Positions 1 to 8,050 of a stretch of DNA of 41,903 bases are shown here, one piece after another. The stretch comes from Paenimyroides tangerinum (GTDB taxonomy: Bacteria; Bacteroidota; Bacteroidia; Flavobacteriales; Flavobacteriaceae), in assembly GCF_003865405.1 (NCBI RefSeq), contig NZ_RQVQ01000024.1:1-41903 (forward strand). The letters are read 5' to 3'. The notes below the pieces were generated by a model. It was not told the DNA's origin, ran no database searches, and saw nothing but the letters and a program-made list of their open reading frames with translations. A program made the position numbers and the translations under genes. Within the stretch, counting starts at the first letter, position 1; every line of letters begins with the position of its first letter.

Positions 1-51
1 ACAACTAAGTACTAACAAAGCTGTAAATAAAAGGTAAATTAGTTTTTTCAT
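1..51 (-). CDS. Start of a second lipoprotein gene (partial, runs off the left edge)
   Basis: Only the first 17 codons are inside the window. They read MKKLIYLLFTALLVLSC, a complete type II signal peptide with a lipobox ending in Cys17, so the product should be an outer or inner membrane lipoprotein. The ATG (51..49) directly follows the TAA stop (54..52) of the upstream lipoprotein gene with no bases between, so the two should be translationally coupled. Its 51 bases match the start of that upstream gene (598-648) with a single difference, which changes LGC to LSC. It is therefore probably a tandem paralogue, but the mature domain is not visible, so similarity beyond the signal peptide is unproven. 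Confidence 0.7.
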   Translation of the reverse strand, partial: MKKLIYLLFTALLVLSC

Positions 52-53
52 TT
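1..53. repeat. Direct repeat, copy A (lipoprotein signal-peptide region)
   Basis: Matches 598-650 with one difference at position 6 (T here, C there) within the first 51 bases, plus two more matching bases beyond the ATG. The copies start 597 bases apart (199 codons), so recombination between them would delete exactly one lipoprotein gene and leave a reading frame intact. Confidence 0.85.
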
Positions 54-648
54 ATTTTACAATTGTCAACGTCATATATTCTGAGCGACTATTCACAGGC
101 TGTTCCCATCTTAACTCATCATTAACATAAATTTTAGTAGGATAATAATCGGTTTCAGAATTATTTATCAATAAACCTTCTACTTTGATAACATATTCAG
201 TGGCATCCGGAAAGATAATACGATACTTAAGCCATTTTCTTTCATGAAATATGTTCTGTAAGGCTACCGATTTAAACAAATAATCATTTAATTTAAAACA
301 ATAACCGACTCCATCGTAATTAACAAACGAAATATACTTAGCAAAAGTATAACTGGTAGAGTAAGGAAATTCATTTTGATAACCATCCAAACCGTAAATA
401 TCTATATCAATTAAACTAGCATCAAAAAGTGGATTTTCAATATCAAGAATATTCTCACCAAATTCGTTTTCGAATTTTATCTTCAAAGATAAATTCATAT
501 TATAACTTCTATCTGGATCATCCGGATCATTAATTGTGTCGTCTGATGGATTTTCAATAGTTTCGTTATTTTTCAATTGATTATCATCTGATGTATTACA
601 ACCAAGTACTAACAAAGCTGTAAATAAAAGGTAAATTAGTTTTTTCAT
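52..648 (-). CDS. Small lipoprotein next to a C10 peptidase, function unknown
   Basis: A 198-residue protein with a clear lipoprotein signal peptide (lysines at 2-3, hydrophobic core, lipobox LVLGC with Cys17). A low-complexity acidic linker of about 35 residues, rich in Asn, Asp and Pro, follows. The rest (about 50-198) has alternating hydrophobic residues typical of a beta-rich fold. I do not recognise a named domain. It lies 13 bases after the stop of the C10 peptidase gene and directly abuts a second lipoprotein gene with a near-identical signal peptide, so the three probably share an mRNA. In Bacteroides and Streptococcus, C10 peptidase genes are often linked to small inhibitor proteins; an inhibitor or immunity role here is a guess from position and size only. 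Confidence 0.75.
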   Translation of the reverse strand: MKKLIYLLFTALLVLGCNTSDDNQLKNNETIENPSDDTINDPDDPDRSYNMNLSLKIKFENEFGENILDIENPLFDASLIDIDIYGLDGYQNEFPYSTSYTFAKYISFVNYDGVGYCFKLNDYLFKSVALQNIFHERKWLKYRIIFPDATEYVIKVEGLLINNSETDYYPTKIYVNDELRWEQPVNSRSEYMTLTIVK

Positions 649-650
649 TT
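598..650. repeat. Direct repeat, copy B (lipoprotein signal-peptide region)
   Basis: Partner of the repeat at 1-53; it encodes the first 17 residues of the lipoprotein gene at 52-648 on the minus strand. Confidence 0.85.
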
Positions 651-661
651 TATATTTTTTA

Positions 662-2206
662 TTAAGGTTTTATATTAATCACCATTGAACGGTTATAGTA
701 GTATCCCTGATGATATGAGCTTTCATTAACACCATCACCATTTACATCGTAACCTCTTAAATCATTGAAATCTATCAAATCAGTTCCATTATCTTGTCCA
801 TGTGGTTTAAAAAGCCCATCTCTATACCAACCGTTATTTGAGGCGAATGTTTGCCCTGCTTTATGCCACCCCCAGTTCATGTGCCAAAACTCTTGTTTAA
901 ACTCTTCTTGAAAACTTACTTCGTTTGTAGTATTGTTTGTTACTTTAACTTTTTGGTATTGCTCAAGATATCCGTCACAAACCCACGCATGCCCACCTTC
1001 AATCTTGGTTCCAAAAACTTGTTCTCTATTGTTGATAAGAACTTTAATATTGATAGTAGTACTATTTTCTGGTTTTACTGAGTATCCACACAAAACAACA
1101 GGCAAGCTATTTTCAACTATATTTTCCCACATCAACAAAGTATTCATATTACTGACATAATGAGCTGATGAATATTTATAAGGTAAAGTATTTGATCGTA
1201 ATACATCAGCTACTTTATAAATGTGGGCACCAGTACCTTTTGAACAATTACGAGTAGTACCTTGTGTTAAATCATATAAACCTTTCATCAATAAAGAAAC
1301 ACCAGCAGTTTGACTAGTAGTATAAACAGAAACATTTTCTACAACGTCATTTCCTTGTAAATTTACATCTCCAAAGTCATTATGGTATTTCATTATTTGA
1401 CCAAATGCCACAAAAGTACAACCTGCTAAAAATTTATTATTTGAAGGCATACTAGAACACTTACCTTCCGCATATTCTGTATAATTACTATCATTGTAAA
1501 AATCTTGACTTTCGTTATAACCAAGTCCTTGTCCCCACATTATATTATCTAACAAAGGTTCAGTTTTAGTTTCTTCTTTAATATACGGACAACCAACGTT
1601 TTCACGAGTAAATGTAGGCCAATCAATAAACACGGGAATACCATTTCTGTCACCAATAAAATAATCACTTGCAGGAGAATTTATACCCAAGGCGTTCCAT
1701 GAATCATAAACACTTAAATCATAATAATAATTCATTTTATTAAACTGAGAAATTTTAGTTATTCCTAAATCTAGCCAGATGGCTAAATCTCTTGGCATAT
1801 CTTCCATTTCAAAAGATGCCTCAGTTGAAAAAGCTAAAATAGGCTCTTCTAATTTAGATGCAGAAAGCAATAAAAAACGACTCGTATCTGCATTAAAAAG
1901 ACACATGGTAGGATTGCTATTTTTATCTAAAATAGTAATGACTTTTTCAACCTGTTGTGGAGTAAAAATTGGAAATTGCACACCAGAACAGGGATCTGGT
2001 TGTAATGGATCTGACCCAATCGGTCTTTGTCTTAAAGCAATACTTTTTGCTTCCTCTAAAGTAACTAGTGAAGACGTAGTGGTTCTTGCATTATAATTTT
2101 CGAAATTAGATGAAGTTTCTGAAATTTCATCTGGTGACTGGCACGAGGTTATTAGACCAAACGCAAGTAAGTAAGTTTTCTCATAATTAAGTAGTTGATT
2201 TAACAA
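662..2206 (-). CDS. Streptopain-like C10 cysteine peptidase; start region apparently frameshifted
   Basis: Peptidase family C10 (streptopain/SpeB type), a secreted papain-fold protease made as a zymogen. Numbered from a TTG at 2206, the catalytic Cys is residue 263 in AGCTFVAFGQIMKYH and the catalytic His is residue 406 in GGHAWVCDGY. HMNWGW near 445 matches the family HxNWGW motif. Residues about 50-200 would be the propeptide. There is no T9SS-type C-terminal domain. The start is odd. From the TTG the protein begins MLNQLLNYEKTYLLAFGLITSC, while the natural-looking ATG at 2184 is in another frame and stops after 10 codons. One extra AAGT unit in the repeat at 2165-2176 would make the ATG frame read MRKLTYLLAFGLITSC, a textbook lipoprotein signal. 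So either the TTG is used, or the gene is off by slippage or a sequence error. Two lipoprotein genes follow. Confidence 0.85.
   Translation of the reverse strand: MLNQLLNYEKTYLLAFGLITSCQSPDEISETSSNFENYNARTTTSSLVTLEEAKSIALRQRPIGSDPLQPDPCSGVQFPIFTPQQVEKVITILDKNSNPTMCLFNADTSRFLLLSASKLEEPILAFSTEASFEMEDMPRDLAIWLDLGITKISQFNKMNYYYDLSVYDSWNALGINSPASDYFIGDRNGIPVFIDWPTFTRENVGCPYIKEETKTEPLLDNIMWGQGLGYNESQDFYNDSNYTEYAEGKCSSMPSNNKFLAGCTFVAFGQIMKYHNDFGDVNLQGNDVVENVSVYTTSQTAGVSLLMKGLYDLTQGTTRNCSKGTGAHIYKVADVLRSNTLPYKYSSAHYVSNMNTLLMWENIVENSLPVVLCGYSVKPENSTTINIKVLINNREQVFGTKIEGGHAWVCDGYLEQYQKVKVTNNTTNEVSFQEEFKQEFWHMNWGWHKAGQTFASNNGWYRDGLFKPHGQDNGTDLIDFNDLRGYDVNGDGVNESSYHQGYYYNRSMVINIKP
2165..2176. repeat. AAGT tetranucleotide repeat, three copies, in the C10 peptidase signal region
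   Basis: Three perfect AAGT units (ACTT on the coding strand) lie 6 bases inside the ATG at 2184. With three units that ATG is out of frame with the peptidase; four units (or one) would join them. This layout could permit on/off slippage, though three copies is short for a contingency locus. Confidence 0.75.
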
Positions 2207-2233
2207 TTAATAAAAACTAATATACTAAATTAC

Positions 2234-2250
2234 AATTAGTTAAACTAATT
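2234..2250. promoter_or_regulatory. 17-base palindrome upstream of the C10 peptidase gene
   Basis: AATTAGTTAAACTAATT is a perfect 8+1+8 inverted repeat, 28 bases upstream of the TTG and 50 upstream of the ATG of the minus-strand peptidase gene. It could be an operator for a dimeric regulator. It is all A/T apart from one G/C pair per arm, so chance in AT-rich DNA is a fair alternative. I see no clean TAnnTTTG box for the gene. Confidence 0.35.
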
Positions 2251-2377
2251 ACTTATCAATTATTTTAACAAATAAAAAAAACTAAATAAGTATTTATTGC
2301 TATAAATAAAGAATAAACGTAATACTCTTTGGCACATTCTTTGGTTTGTGTTAAAAAAAATCTAAAACTATATCATT

Positions 2378-2935
2378 ATGAAAAAAATTATTTTTATTCT
2401 TTCATTAATTTCTACTTCGGCGTTTGCTCAAGACATCAAAAAAGACATCGTTACCATTTCTGCAAATTACAATTGGTCTGAGCCAACTCAATATGGTTTG
2501 AGTTTTGAGTTTACAAAAGGTTTTAAAGCAGATGATCGTCTAACTTCTTGGATTTTAAATGCAAGTTATGGTCAACTACAGTTAGATGAGAAAAATTTCG
2601 ACATTACAGGAAATGGTTTTGTTGTAGATTTAGGAGTAAGAACGTACAAAAACAAAGGTGTTCGTGAAGGTTTATATATTGAAAACTTTATTACACACGG
2701 ACAAATAAACTTTGATAAGACAATAAACCAAGAACAATTTAAAGGAAAATACAGTTATTGGAGTATTTTTAATCCGAATATTGGATATAAAATTCAATTG
2801 ACAAAAAATTTGAGCATCGATCCTTCACTTGGATTTAATTGGAAATGGGAAGTTCGCGGTCAAGGTGACGTTGATAACAAATATTTCGATAATTTTGTTT
2901 TCAAAGCTGGTGTTAAACTAGGTTATACTTTTTAG
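2378..2935 (+). CDS. Secreted outer-membrane-barrel-like protein, unknown role
   Basis: A 185-residue protein with a cleavable Sec signal peptide (MKKIIFILSLISTSAFAQ, cleavage after AFA). The mature part alternates polar and hydrophobic residues in short strands (for example LNASYGQLQL, FVFKAGVKLGYTF) and ends in phenylalanine, the usual terminal residue of outer-membrane beta barrels. That points to a small 8-stranded barrel of the general outer-membrane-protein type. No specific substrate or family can be named. It stands alone and is followed by a strong hairpin shared with the convergent META-domain gene. Confidence 0.75.
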   Translation: MKKIIFILSLISTSAFAQDIKKDIVTISANYNWSEPTQYGLSFEFTKGFKADDRLTSWILNASYGQLQLDEKNFDITGNGFVVDLGVRTYKNKGVREGLYIENFITHGQINFDKTINQEQFKGKYSYWSIFNPNIGYKIQLTKNLSIDPSLGFNWKWEVRGQGDVDNKYFDNFVFKAGVKLGYTF

Positions 2936-2943
2936 AATCACAT

Positions 2944-2983
2944 AAAAAAAGGCTTGTAATTCAGTTGAACTACAAGCCTTTTT
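2944..2983. terminator. Bidirectional intrinsic terminator
   Basis: A stem of AAAAAAGGCTTGTA with its complement TACAAGCCTTTTT, around a loop of about 12 bases, lies between two convergent genes. The A and T runs at either end give a U tract on both transcripts. Confidence 0.85.
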
Positions 2984-3010
2984 CAATTATTATTATTATT
3001 AGAAAATTTA

Positions 3011-3448
3011 CTAATTATTGTACTTATTAAATTTTGCTAAAACCTTATCGTTACTTCCCATTAAAACCAATTCATTTCCGATGATTTTATAAGTTTTCAC
3101 TTGTTCTAAAATTTGTTTAAATCCATTTTCAACAGACATATCTTCACAAAACATCATCGTTGACATTCCTAAACCAAATTCGGCTTTTGAGTTTGTTGCT
3201 GAGAAATTTCCGTTAACTGTATTACAACCCGTAATTGCAGAAAAACGCTTATCTGTTTTATCAAAAGATAAGTAAGGAACCGTTCCATTTACTTCTTTAT
3301 TAATTGCAACATTTGCTACTTCAACAAATTGCCATTTGTTTTTAAATAAAGTATCTTCTGAAGAACCAGAATCAGCTTTTTTTGTTGCACAACTAGAAAC
3401 TAAAATAACACCTAACATTAGGCTAAGAAAACTTAAAATCTTTTTCAT
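3011..3448 (-). CDS. META-domain (HslJ-like) lipoprotein
   Basis: A 145-residue lipoprotein: signal peptide with lipobox VSSC (Cys20), a short Ser-rich linker, then a META domain from about residue 36. The family pattern is visible: an opening Trp (NKWQFVEV), the GCNTVNG turn, the TMMFCEDM motif, and a closing strand with KTYKIIGNELVL. META domains occur in heat-shock protein HslJ of E. coli and many envelope lipoproteins; the molecular role is not established, though envelope stress is often suggested. It is a single gene, convergent with the barrel protein and sharing its terminator. Confidence 0.85.
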   Translation of the reverse strand: MKKILSFLSLMLGVILVSSCATKKADSGSSEDTLFKNKWQFVEVANVAINKEVNGTVPYLSFDKTDKRFSAITGCNTVNGNFSATNSKAEFGLGMSTMMFCEDMSVENGFKQILEQVKTYKIIGNELVLMGSNDKVLAKFNKYNN

Positions 3449-3586
3449 AATAAAATTGTTTTTAAATATTAGCTAAGTTACGAATAAACGGATTAAATTC
3501 ATATCCAAAACCGTTGATAAAACTAAATAATTCACAAAAAACAACATTCTCATTCCTTAAATTATTTATTATCTAAATATCATTTG

Positions 3587-3594
3587 TAAATTTG
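3587..3594 (+). promoter_or_regulatory. Promoter -7 box upstream of the lipoprotein-mfd run
   Basis: TAAATTTG fits the Bacteroidota TAnnTTTG element and lies 21 bases before the ATG at 3616. No clear TTTG -33 element is visible. Confidence 0.4.
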
Positions 3595-3615
3595 CTCTCT
3601 CAACGAATTATTCCT

Positions 3616-4200
3616 ATGAAATACATTTATTTAACACTTATCGGTTTGGTTTTATTTTCTTCTTGCGAAGAGAATGAAAAATCAGCGGAAGAACAACAAA
3701 TGTTAATTGCACAAAAACGCGATTCGATTTTTAAAACCATCGATGACCAATGGGTAATTCAGATTCCAAAAATCAATCAAAATGTACAAAGTAATTTGGT
3801 AAATTGGAAAGAATGGAATGATTTCGAAAAAGAATATCGCATAAAACCAGTTACGTCATTAAGTGCATTTCACAAAAAAGCACAAAGACTTTCTAAACTT
3901 GCCGCTGAAATGCAAAATAACATTCCTGAAGTTTACAACAAACCAGATGTAAAAAGTAGAATATTCCTTTTGAATACCAACTTAAATTCATTAGAAATGT
4001 TATTGGAATTGGATTTGATTCCTGCTAAAGAAGTTAAAGAATTGTTCGGTAAAATCAACAAAAATTATCAATCATTAGCGAATCAATTCGATGAAATTTT
4101 GATTCGAAAAGCCATTCCTATGGAAGTTGGTGAACAAGAAATGATTCAAAGTTTAGACACGATTAAGCGCGCAACATTAAACGCTATTCCAAAAGAATAA
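3616..4200 (+). CDS. Helical lipoprotein of unknown function upstream of mfd
   Basis: A 194-residue lipoprotein starting at ATG 3616 (MKYIYLTLIGLVLFSSC, lipobox FSSC). An upstream in-frame TTG at 3592 would overlap the promoter box and spoil the signal peptide, so I rejected it. The mature part is charged and largely helical, with possible coiled coil (about 40-185), and no recognised enzyme motif. It precedes mfd by 7 bases and is probably co-transcribed. I see no evidence linking it to DNA repair. Confidence 0.75.
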   Translation: MKYIYLTLIGLVLFSSCEENEKSAEEQQMLIAQKRDSIFKTIDDQWVIQIPKINQNVQSNLVNWKEWNDFEKEYRIKPVTSLSAFHKKAQRLSKLAAEMQNNIPEVYNKPDVKSRIFLLNTNLNSLEMLLELDLIPAKEVKELFGKINKNYQSLANQFDEILIRKAIPMEVGEQEMIQSLDTIKRATLNAIPKE

Positions 4201-4207
4201 TCAGAAA

Positions 4208-7200
4208 ATGGATATTAAAAAATTATATAACGATTTCGAAAAAACCAAAAAATTACAAACGCTTTTGCAAAACAAAGGCACAAAAATTTACGCAAAAGGT
4301 TTTATCGGATCGGCAACTTCATTTCAAATTGCTTCGTTGTTTCAAGAAAGTGAACATCCATTTTTGTTGATTTTTAAAGATAAAGAAGAAGCTGCTTATT
4401 ATTTAAATGACTTGGAAACCCTGATAAACAAAGACGATGTGCTTTTTTATCCAGGTTCTTATAAACGTCCGTATCAAATTGAAGAAACGGATAACGCAAA
4501 TATTCTTTTACGTGCCGAAGTTTTAAACCGAATCAATTCACGTAAAAAACCTGCAATTGTGGTTTCGTATCCCGATGCACTTTTTGAGAAAGTTGTCACT
4601 CGAAAAGAGTTGGACAAAAACACCTTGAAAATTGCGATTAATGACCAAATTCAGATTGATTTTGTTAACGAAGTTTTATTTGAGTATAATTTTAAACGTG
4701 TTGATTTCGTTGCAGAACCAGGAGAATTTTCGGTTCGCGGTGGAATTATTGATGTGTTTTCGTTTTCGAACGACAATCCATATCGAATTGAATTCTTTGG
4801 AAACGAAATTGATAGCATTCGAACGTTCGACGTTGAAACGCAACTTTCATTAGAAACAAAAAAGAAAATCACGATTATACCGAATGTAGAGAACAAATTT
4901 CATCAAGAAAATCGTGAATCATTCCTAAAATATATCGGAGAAAAAACCGTTCTTTTCATTCAAGATGCAACGGTTTTACACGAAAAATTGAATCTACTGT
5001 ATTCTAAAGCTGAAGCTGCATTTGAGAAATTAAATAAAGGCGTTACGCATTTAGAACCGAAACAAATGTTTTTGACAGGAAATGATTTTATCAGTCAAGC
5101 TGAAATTTTTTCGGTTGTGGAATTTTCAGACTCTCGCTTATTCGAAACCAAGTTTGAAGTTCCGTTTTATTACAAACCACAACCTTCATTCAACAAACAG
5201 TTCGATTTATTAATCAACAACTTAAACGAAAACAGTTTCAACGGATTTAAGAATTATATTTTCTGTTCAAACGATTCACAAGCCAAACGTTTAAAAGAAA
5301 TTTTTAAATCGTTCCGAAACGAAAACGAGCAAAACGTTGCACAATTCGAAATTGTGGTAACACCACTTTACGAAGGATTTATTGATGAAGAAAATCAAAT
5401 GGTTTGTTATACCGACCATCAGATTTTTGAACGTTATCATAAATTCAACATCAAAAACGGATATACCAAAAAACAAAATATCACTTTAAAAGAATTAACT
5501 TCTTTAACCGTTGGTGATTACGTTACACACATTGACCACGGAATTGGAAAATTTGGTGGTTTGCAAAAAATTCAAGTTGAAGGCAAAACGCAAGAAGCCA
5601 TTAAATTGGTTTATGCTGATAACGATATTGTTTATGTTAGTATTCACTCGCTTCATAAAATCTCTAAATTCAACGGAAAAGAAGGTTCACCTCCAAAAAT
5701 ATATAAGCTTGGTTCAAATGCTTGGAAAGCTTTAAAACAAAAAACCAAAGCTCGAGTTAAACATATTGCGTTTAACTTGATTCAGCTTTACGCCAAACGT
5801 CGTTTAGAAAAAGGTTTTGCTTGTGCTCCGGATAGTTATCTTCAGGCCGAATTAGAAAGCTCGTTCATTTATGAAGATACACCAGACCAAATGAAATCTA
5901 CATTGGATGTAAAAACCGATATGGAAAGCGACCGCCCAATGGACCGATTGGTTTGCGGCGATGTTGGTTTTGGAAAAACGGAAGTTGCGATTCGTGCGGC
6001 ATTCAAAGCAGTTGATAACGGAAAACAAGTTGCGGTTTTGGTGCCAACAACCATTTTGGCATTTCAACATTTCAAAACGTTTAGCGAGCGTTTAGAAAAC
6101 ATGCCAGTAAAAGTAGCTTATATGAATCGTTTTAAGACAGCGAAACAAAAAGCAGAAACATTAAAAGAACTTGCTGAAGGTAAAGTTGACATTGTTATTG
6201 GAACACATCAATTGGTAAATAAAAATGTGGTTTTTAAAGATTTAGGTTTACTGATTATCGATGAAGAGCAAAAGTTTGGAGTTGCGGTAAAAGACAAGTT
6301 AAAAACCATTGCTCAAAATATTGATACGTTAACATTGACAGCAACGCCGATTCCGAGAACCTTACAATTCTCATTAATGGCAGCTCGAGATTTATCTGTA
6401 ATTACAACGCCGCCACCAAATCGTTATCCGATTGAGACAAATGTGGTTGGCTTTAACGAAGAGATTATTCGCGATGCGATTTCGTATGAAATTGAACGTG
6501 GTGGTCAAGTTTATTTTATCAATAACCGAATTGAAAACATCAAAGAAGTTGCTGGAATGATTCAACGTTTGGTTCCAAATGCAAAAGTTGGAGTCGGTCA
6601 CGGACAACTAGAAGGTAAAAAATTAGAAGAATTACTTCTAGCTTTTATGGATGGTGAATTCGATGTTTTGGTTGCAACAACCATTATCGAAAGTGGTTTA
6701 GATGTACCAAACGCAAATACCATTTTCGTAAACAACGCAAACAATTTCGGTTTATCAGATTTACATCAAATGCGTGGTCGTGTTGGACGAAGCAATAAAA
6801 AAGCTTTCTGTTATTTTATCTGTCCGCCGTATTCGTCAATGACCGAAGATGCACGTAAGCGAATTCAGGCTTTAGAGCAATTTAGTGATTTAGGAAGCGG
6901 TTTAAACATCGCAATGAAAGATTTAGAAATTCGTGGAGCAGGAGATTTATTAGGTGGTGAACAAAGTGGATTCATAAATGATATTGGTTTTGATACCTAT
7001 CAGAAAATTATGAATGAAGCCATTGAAGAATTGAAAGAAAATGAGTTTAAAGATTTATATGAAGAAGATAATAATATCGAAAACAAAGTTTATGTAAAAG
7101 ATATTGTGATTGAATCTGATTTCGAGATTCTTTTCCCAGATGAATATGTGAATAATGTAACTGAAAGATTAAATTTATATAACGATTTAAATCTGATTAA

Positions 7201-7561
7201 AACTGAAGATAAATTAATCGAATTCGAAAAACAATTAATCGACCGTTTTGGACCACTTCCGCGTCAAGCAAAAGCTTTGTTGGATAGTGTTCGCATCAAA
7301 TGGATTGCTACAAATGCTGGAATTGAAAAGCTTTTATTAAAACAAGGAAAAATGGTTGGTTATTTTATTGCCGACCAACAATCAGATTTCTATCAATCAA
7401 ACCGATTTAGAAAAGTACTTTTATTTGTACAATCTTACGGAAATGTTTGTAAAATGAAAGAAAAACAAACCAAGAATGGTTTACGATTATTATTAACTTT
7501 TGACAATTTAAAAAGTATTAGTAAAGCGTTAGAATATATGCAAAAACTAAATGGGTTATGA
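4208..7561 (+). CDS. mfd: Transcription-repair coupling factor Mfd
   Basis: A 1117-residue DNA translocase that removes RNA polymerase stalled at lesions and recruits UvrA to start nucleotide excision repair. Order seen: N-terminal UvrB-homology region (about 1-330), the RNA-polymerase-interaction domain with GDYVTHIDHGIGKFGGL (about 440), then the RecG-like helicase core. Walker A is GDVGFGKTE near 583, the DEEQ box (IIDEEQKFGV) near 685, followed by TATPIPRTLQ and GRVGRSNKKAFCYF of the second motor domain. The C-terminal TRCF domain reaches the end. Length is close to the E. coli protein (about 1148). The stop overlaps the next start as ATGA. Confidence 0.97.
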   Translation: MDIKKLYNDFEKTKKLQTLLQNKGTKIYAKGFIGSATSFQIASLFQESEHPFLLIFKDKEEAAYYLNDLETLINKDDVLFYPGSYKRPYQIEETDNANILLRAEVLNRINSRKKPAIVVSYPDALFEKVVTRKELDKNTLKIAINDQIQIDFVNEVLFEYNFKRVDFVAEPGEFSVRGGIIDVFSFSNDNPYRIEFFGNEIDSIRTFDVETQLSLETKKKITIIPNVENKFHQENRESFLKYIGEKTVLFIQDATVLHEKLNLLYSKAEAAFEKLNKGVTHLEPKQMFLTGNDFISQAEIFSVVEFSDSRLFETKFEVPFYYKPQPSFNKQFDLLINNLNENSFNGFKNYIFCSNDSQAKRLKEIFKSFRNENEQNVAQFEIVVTPLYEGFIDEENQMVCYTDHQIFERYHKFNIKNGYTKKQNITLKELTSLTVGDYVTHIDHGIGKFGGLQKIQVEGKTQEAIKLVYADNDIVYVSIHSLHKISKFNGKEGSPPKIYKLGSNAWKALKQKTKARVKHIAFNLIQLYAKRRLEKGFACAPDSYLQAELESSFIYEDTPDQMKSTLDVKTDMESDRPMDRLVCGDVGFGKTEVAIRAAFKAVDNGKQVAVLVPTTILAFQHFKTFSERLENMPVKVAYMNRFKTAKQKAETLKELAEGKVDIVIGTHQLVNKNVVFKDLGLLIIDEEQKFGVAVKDKLKTIAQNIDTLTLTATPIPRTLQFSLMAARDLSVITTPPPNRYPIETNVVGFNEEIIRDAISYEIERGGQVYFINNRIENIKEVAGMIQRLVPNAKVGVGHGQLEGKKLEELLLAFMDGEFDVLVATTIIESGLDVPNANTIFVNNANNFGLSDLHQMRGRVGRSNKKAFCYFICPPYSSMTEDARKRIQALEQFSDLGSGLNIAMKDLEIRGAGDLLGGEQSGFINDIGFDTYQKIMNEAIEELKENEFKDLYEEDNNIENKVYVKDIVIESDFEILFPDEYVNNVTERLNLYNDLNLIKTEDKLIEFEKQLIDRFGPLPRQAKALLDSVRIKWIATNAGIEKLLLKQGKMVGYFIADQQSDFYQSNRFRKVLLFVQSYGNVCKMKEKQTKNGLRLLLTFDNLKSISKALEYMQKLNGL

Positions 7562-8004
7562 GAAAGTTAATCGCTTTATTAATAATTGGATTTCAATTTC
7601 AATTTGGATTTTCACAAATAACTGAAATAGAAAACTTGATCGTTCAAGATACGATTGTAGCTCCAATTCCTGTAATTGTTGACGCAAGTTATAAAGGTGG
7701 AATTAATAATTTTTATAATTATGTTTCAAACAATTTCAATTATAATAATTTAAAAAAATCCGATGTAACCGAAGAATTCAAAAACAGAGACATAATGACC
7801 ATTTATGTTCAGTTTTCTATTAACGAAGAAGGTAAACCTGTAGATTTTAAACCGATGAATCTAACAGAAGAAAATACGTTTTATACAGAAACAGTTCGGG
7901 TTATAAGCTCAAGTAAATGGAAACCTGCCACAAAGGATGGTGTTGTTTTTAATCAAGAATTCCGAATTCCGATTCAAGCTTATATCAGGGATTTTATAGA
8001 ATAA
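7558..8004 (+). CDS. Exported TonB C-terminal-domain protein
   Basis: 148 residues with a signal sequence (MRKLIALLIIGFQFQFGFSQ). The region about 75-145 resembles the TonB C-terminal fold: IYVQFSINEEGKPVDF, then SSSKWKPATKDG and a closing FRIPIQAYI. It has no proline-rich spacer and its N-terminus looks cleavable, so it is not a classical energy transducer TonB; it may be one of the periplasmic TonB-C-like proteins common in Bacteroidota. It overlaps mfd by 4 bases (ATGA), so it is translated from the mfd message. A strong terminator follows. Confidence 0.75.
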   Translation: MRKLIALLIIGFQFQFGFSQITEIENLIVQDTIVAPIPVIVDASYKGGINNFYNYVSNNFNYNNLKKSDVTEEFKNRDIMTIYVQFSINEEGKPVDFKPMNLTEENTFYTETVRVISSSKWKPATKDGVVFNQEFRIPIQAYIRDFIE

Positions 8005-8006
8005 AT

Positions 8007-8046
8007 AAAAGCCGTTATTAATCGAGATTGATTAATAACGGCTTTT
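8007..8046. terminator. Bidirectional intrinsic terminator
   Basis: A perfect 17-base stem (AAAAGCCGTTATTAATC and its complement) with a 6-base loop, between convergent genes. T runs flank both sides. Confidence 0.9.
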
Positions 8047-8050
8047 TGAT

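Noticed and set aside
851..2096. Plus-strand open frames opposite the C10 peptidase gene
   Set aside because: They lie wholly inside the minus-strand peptidase gene, which has intact catalytic motifs, and show no domain of their own.
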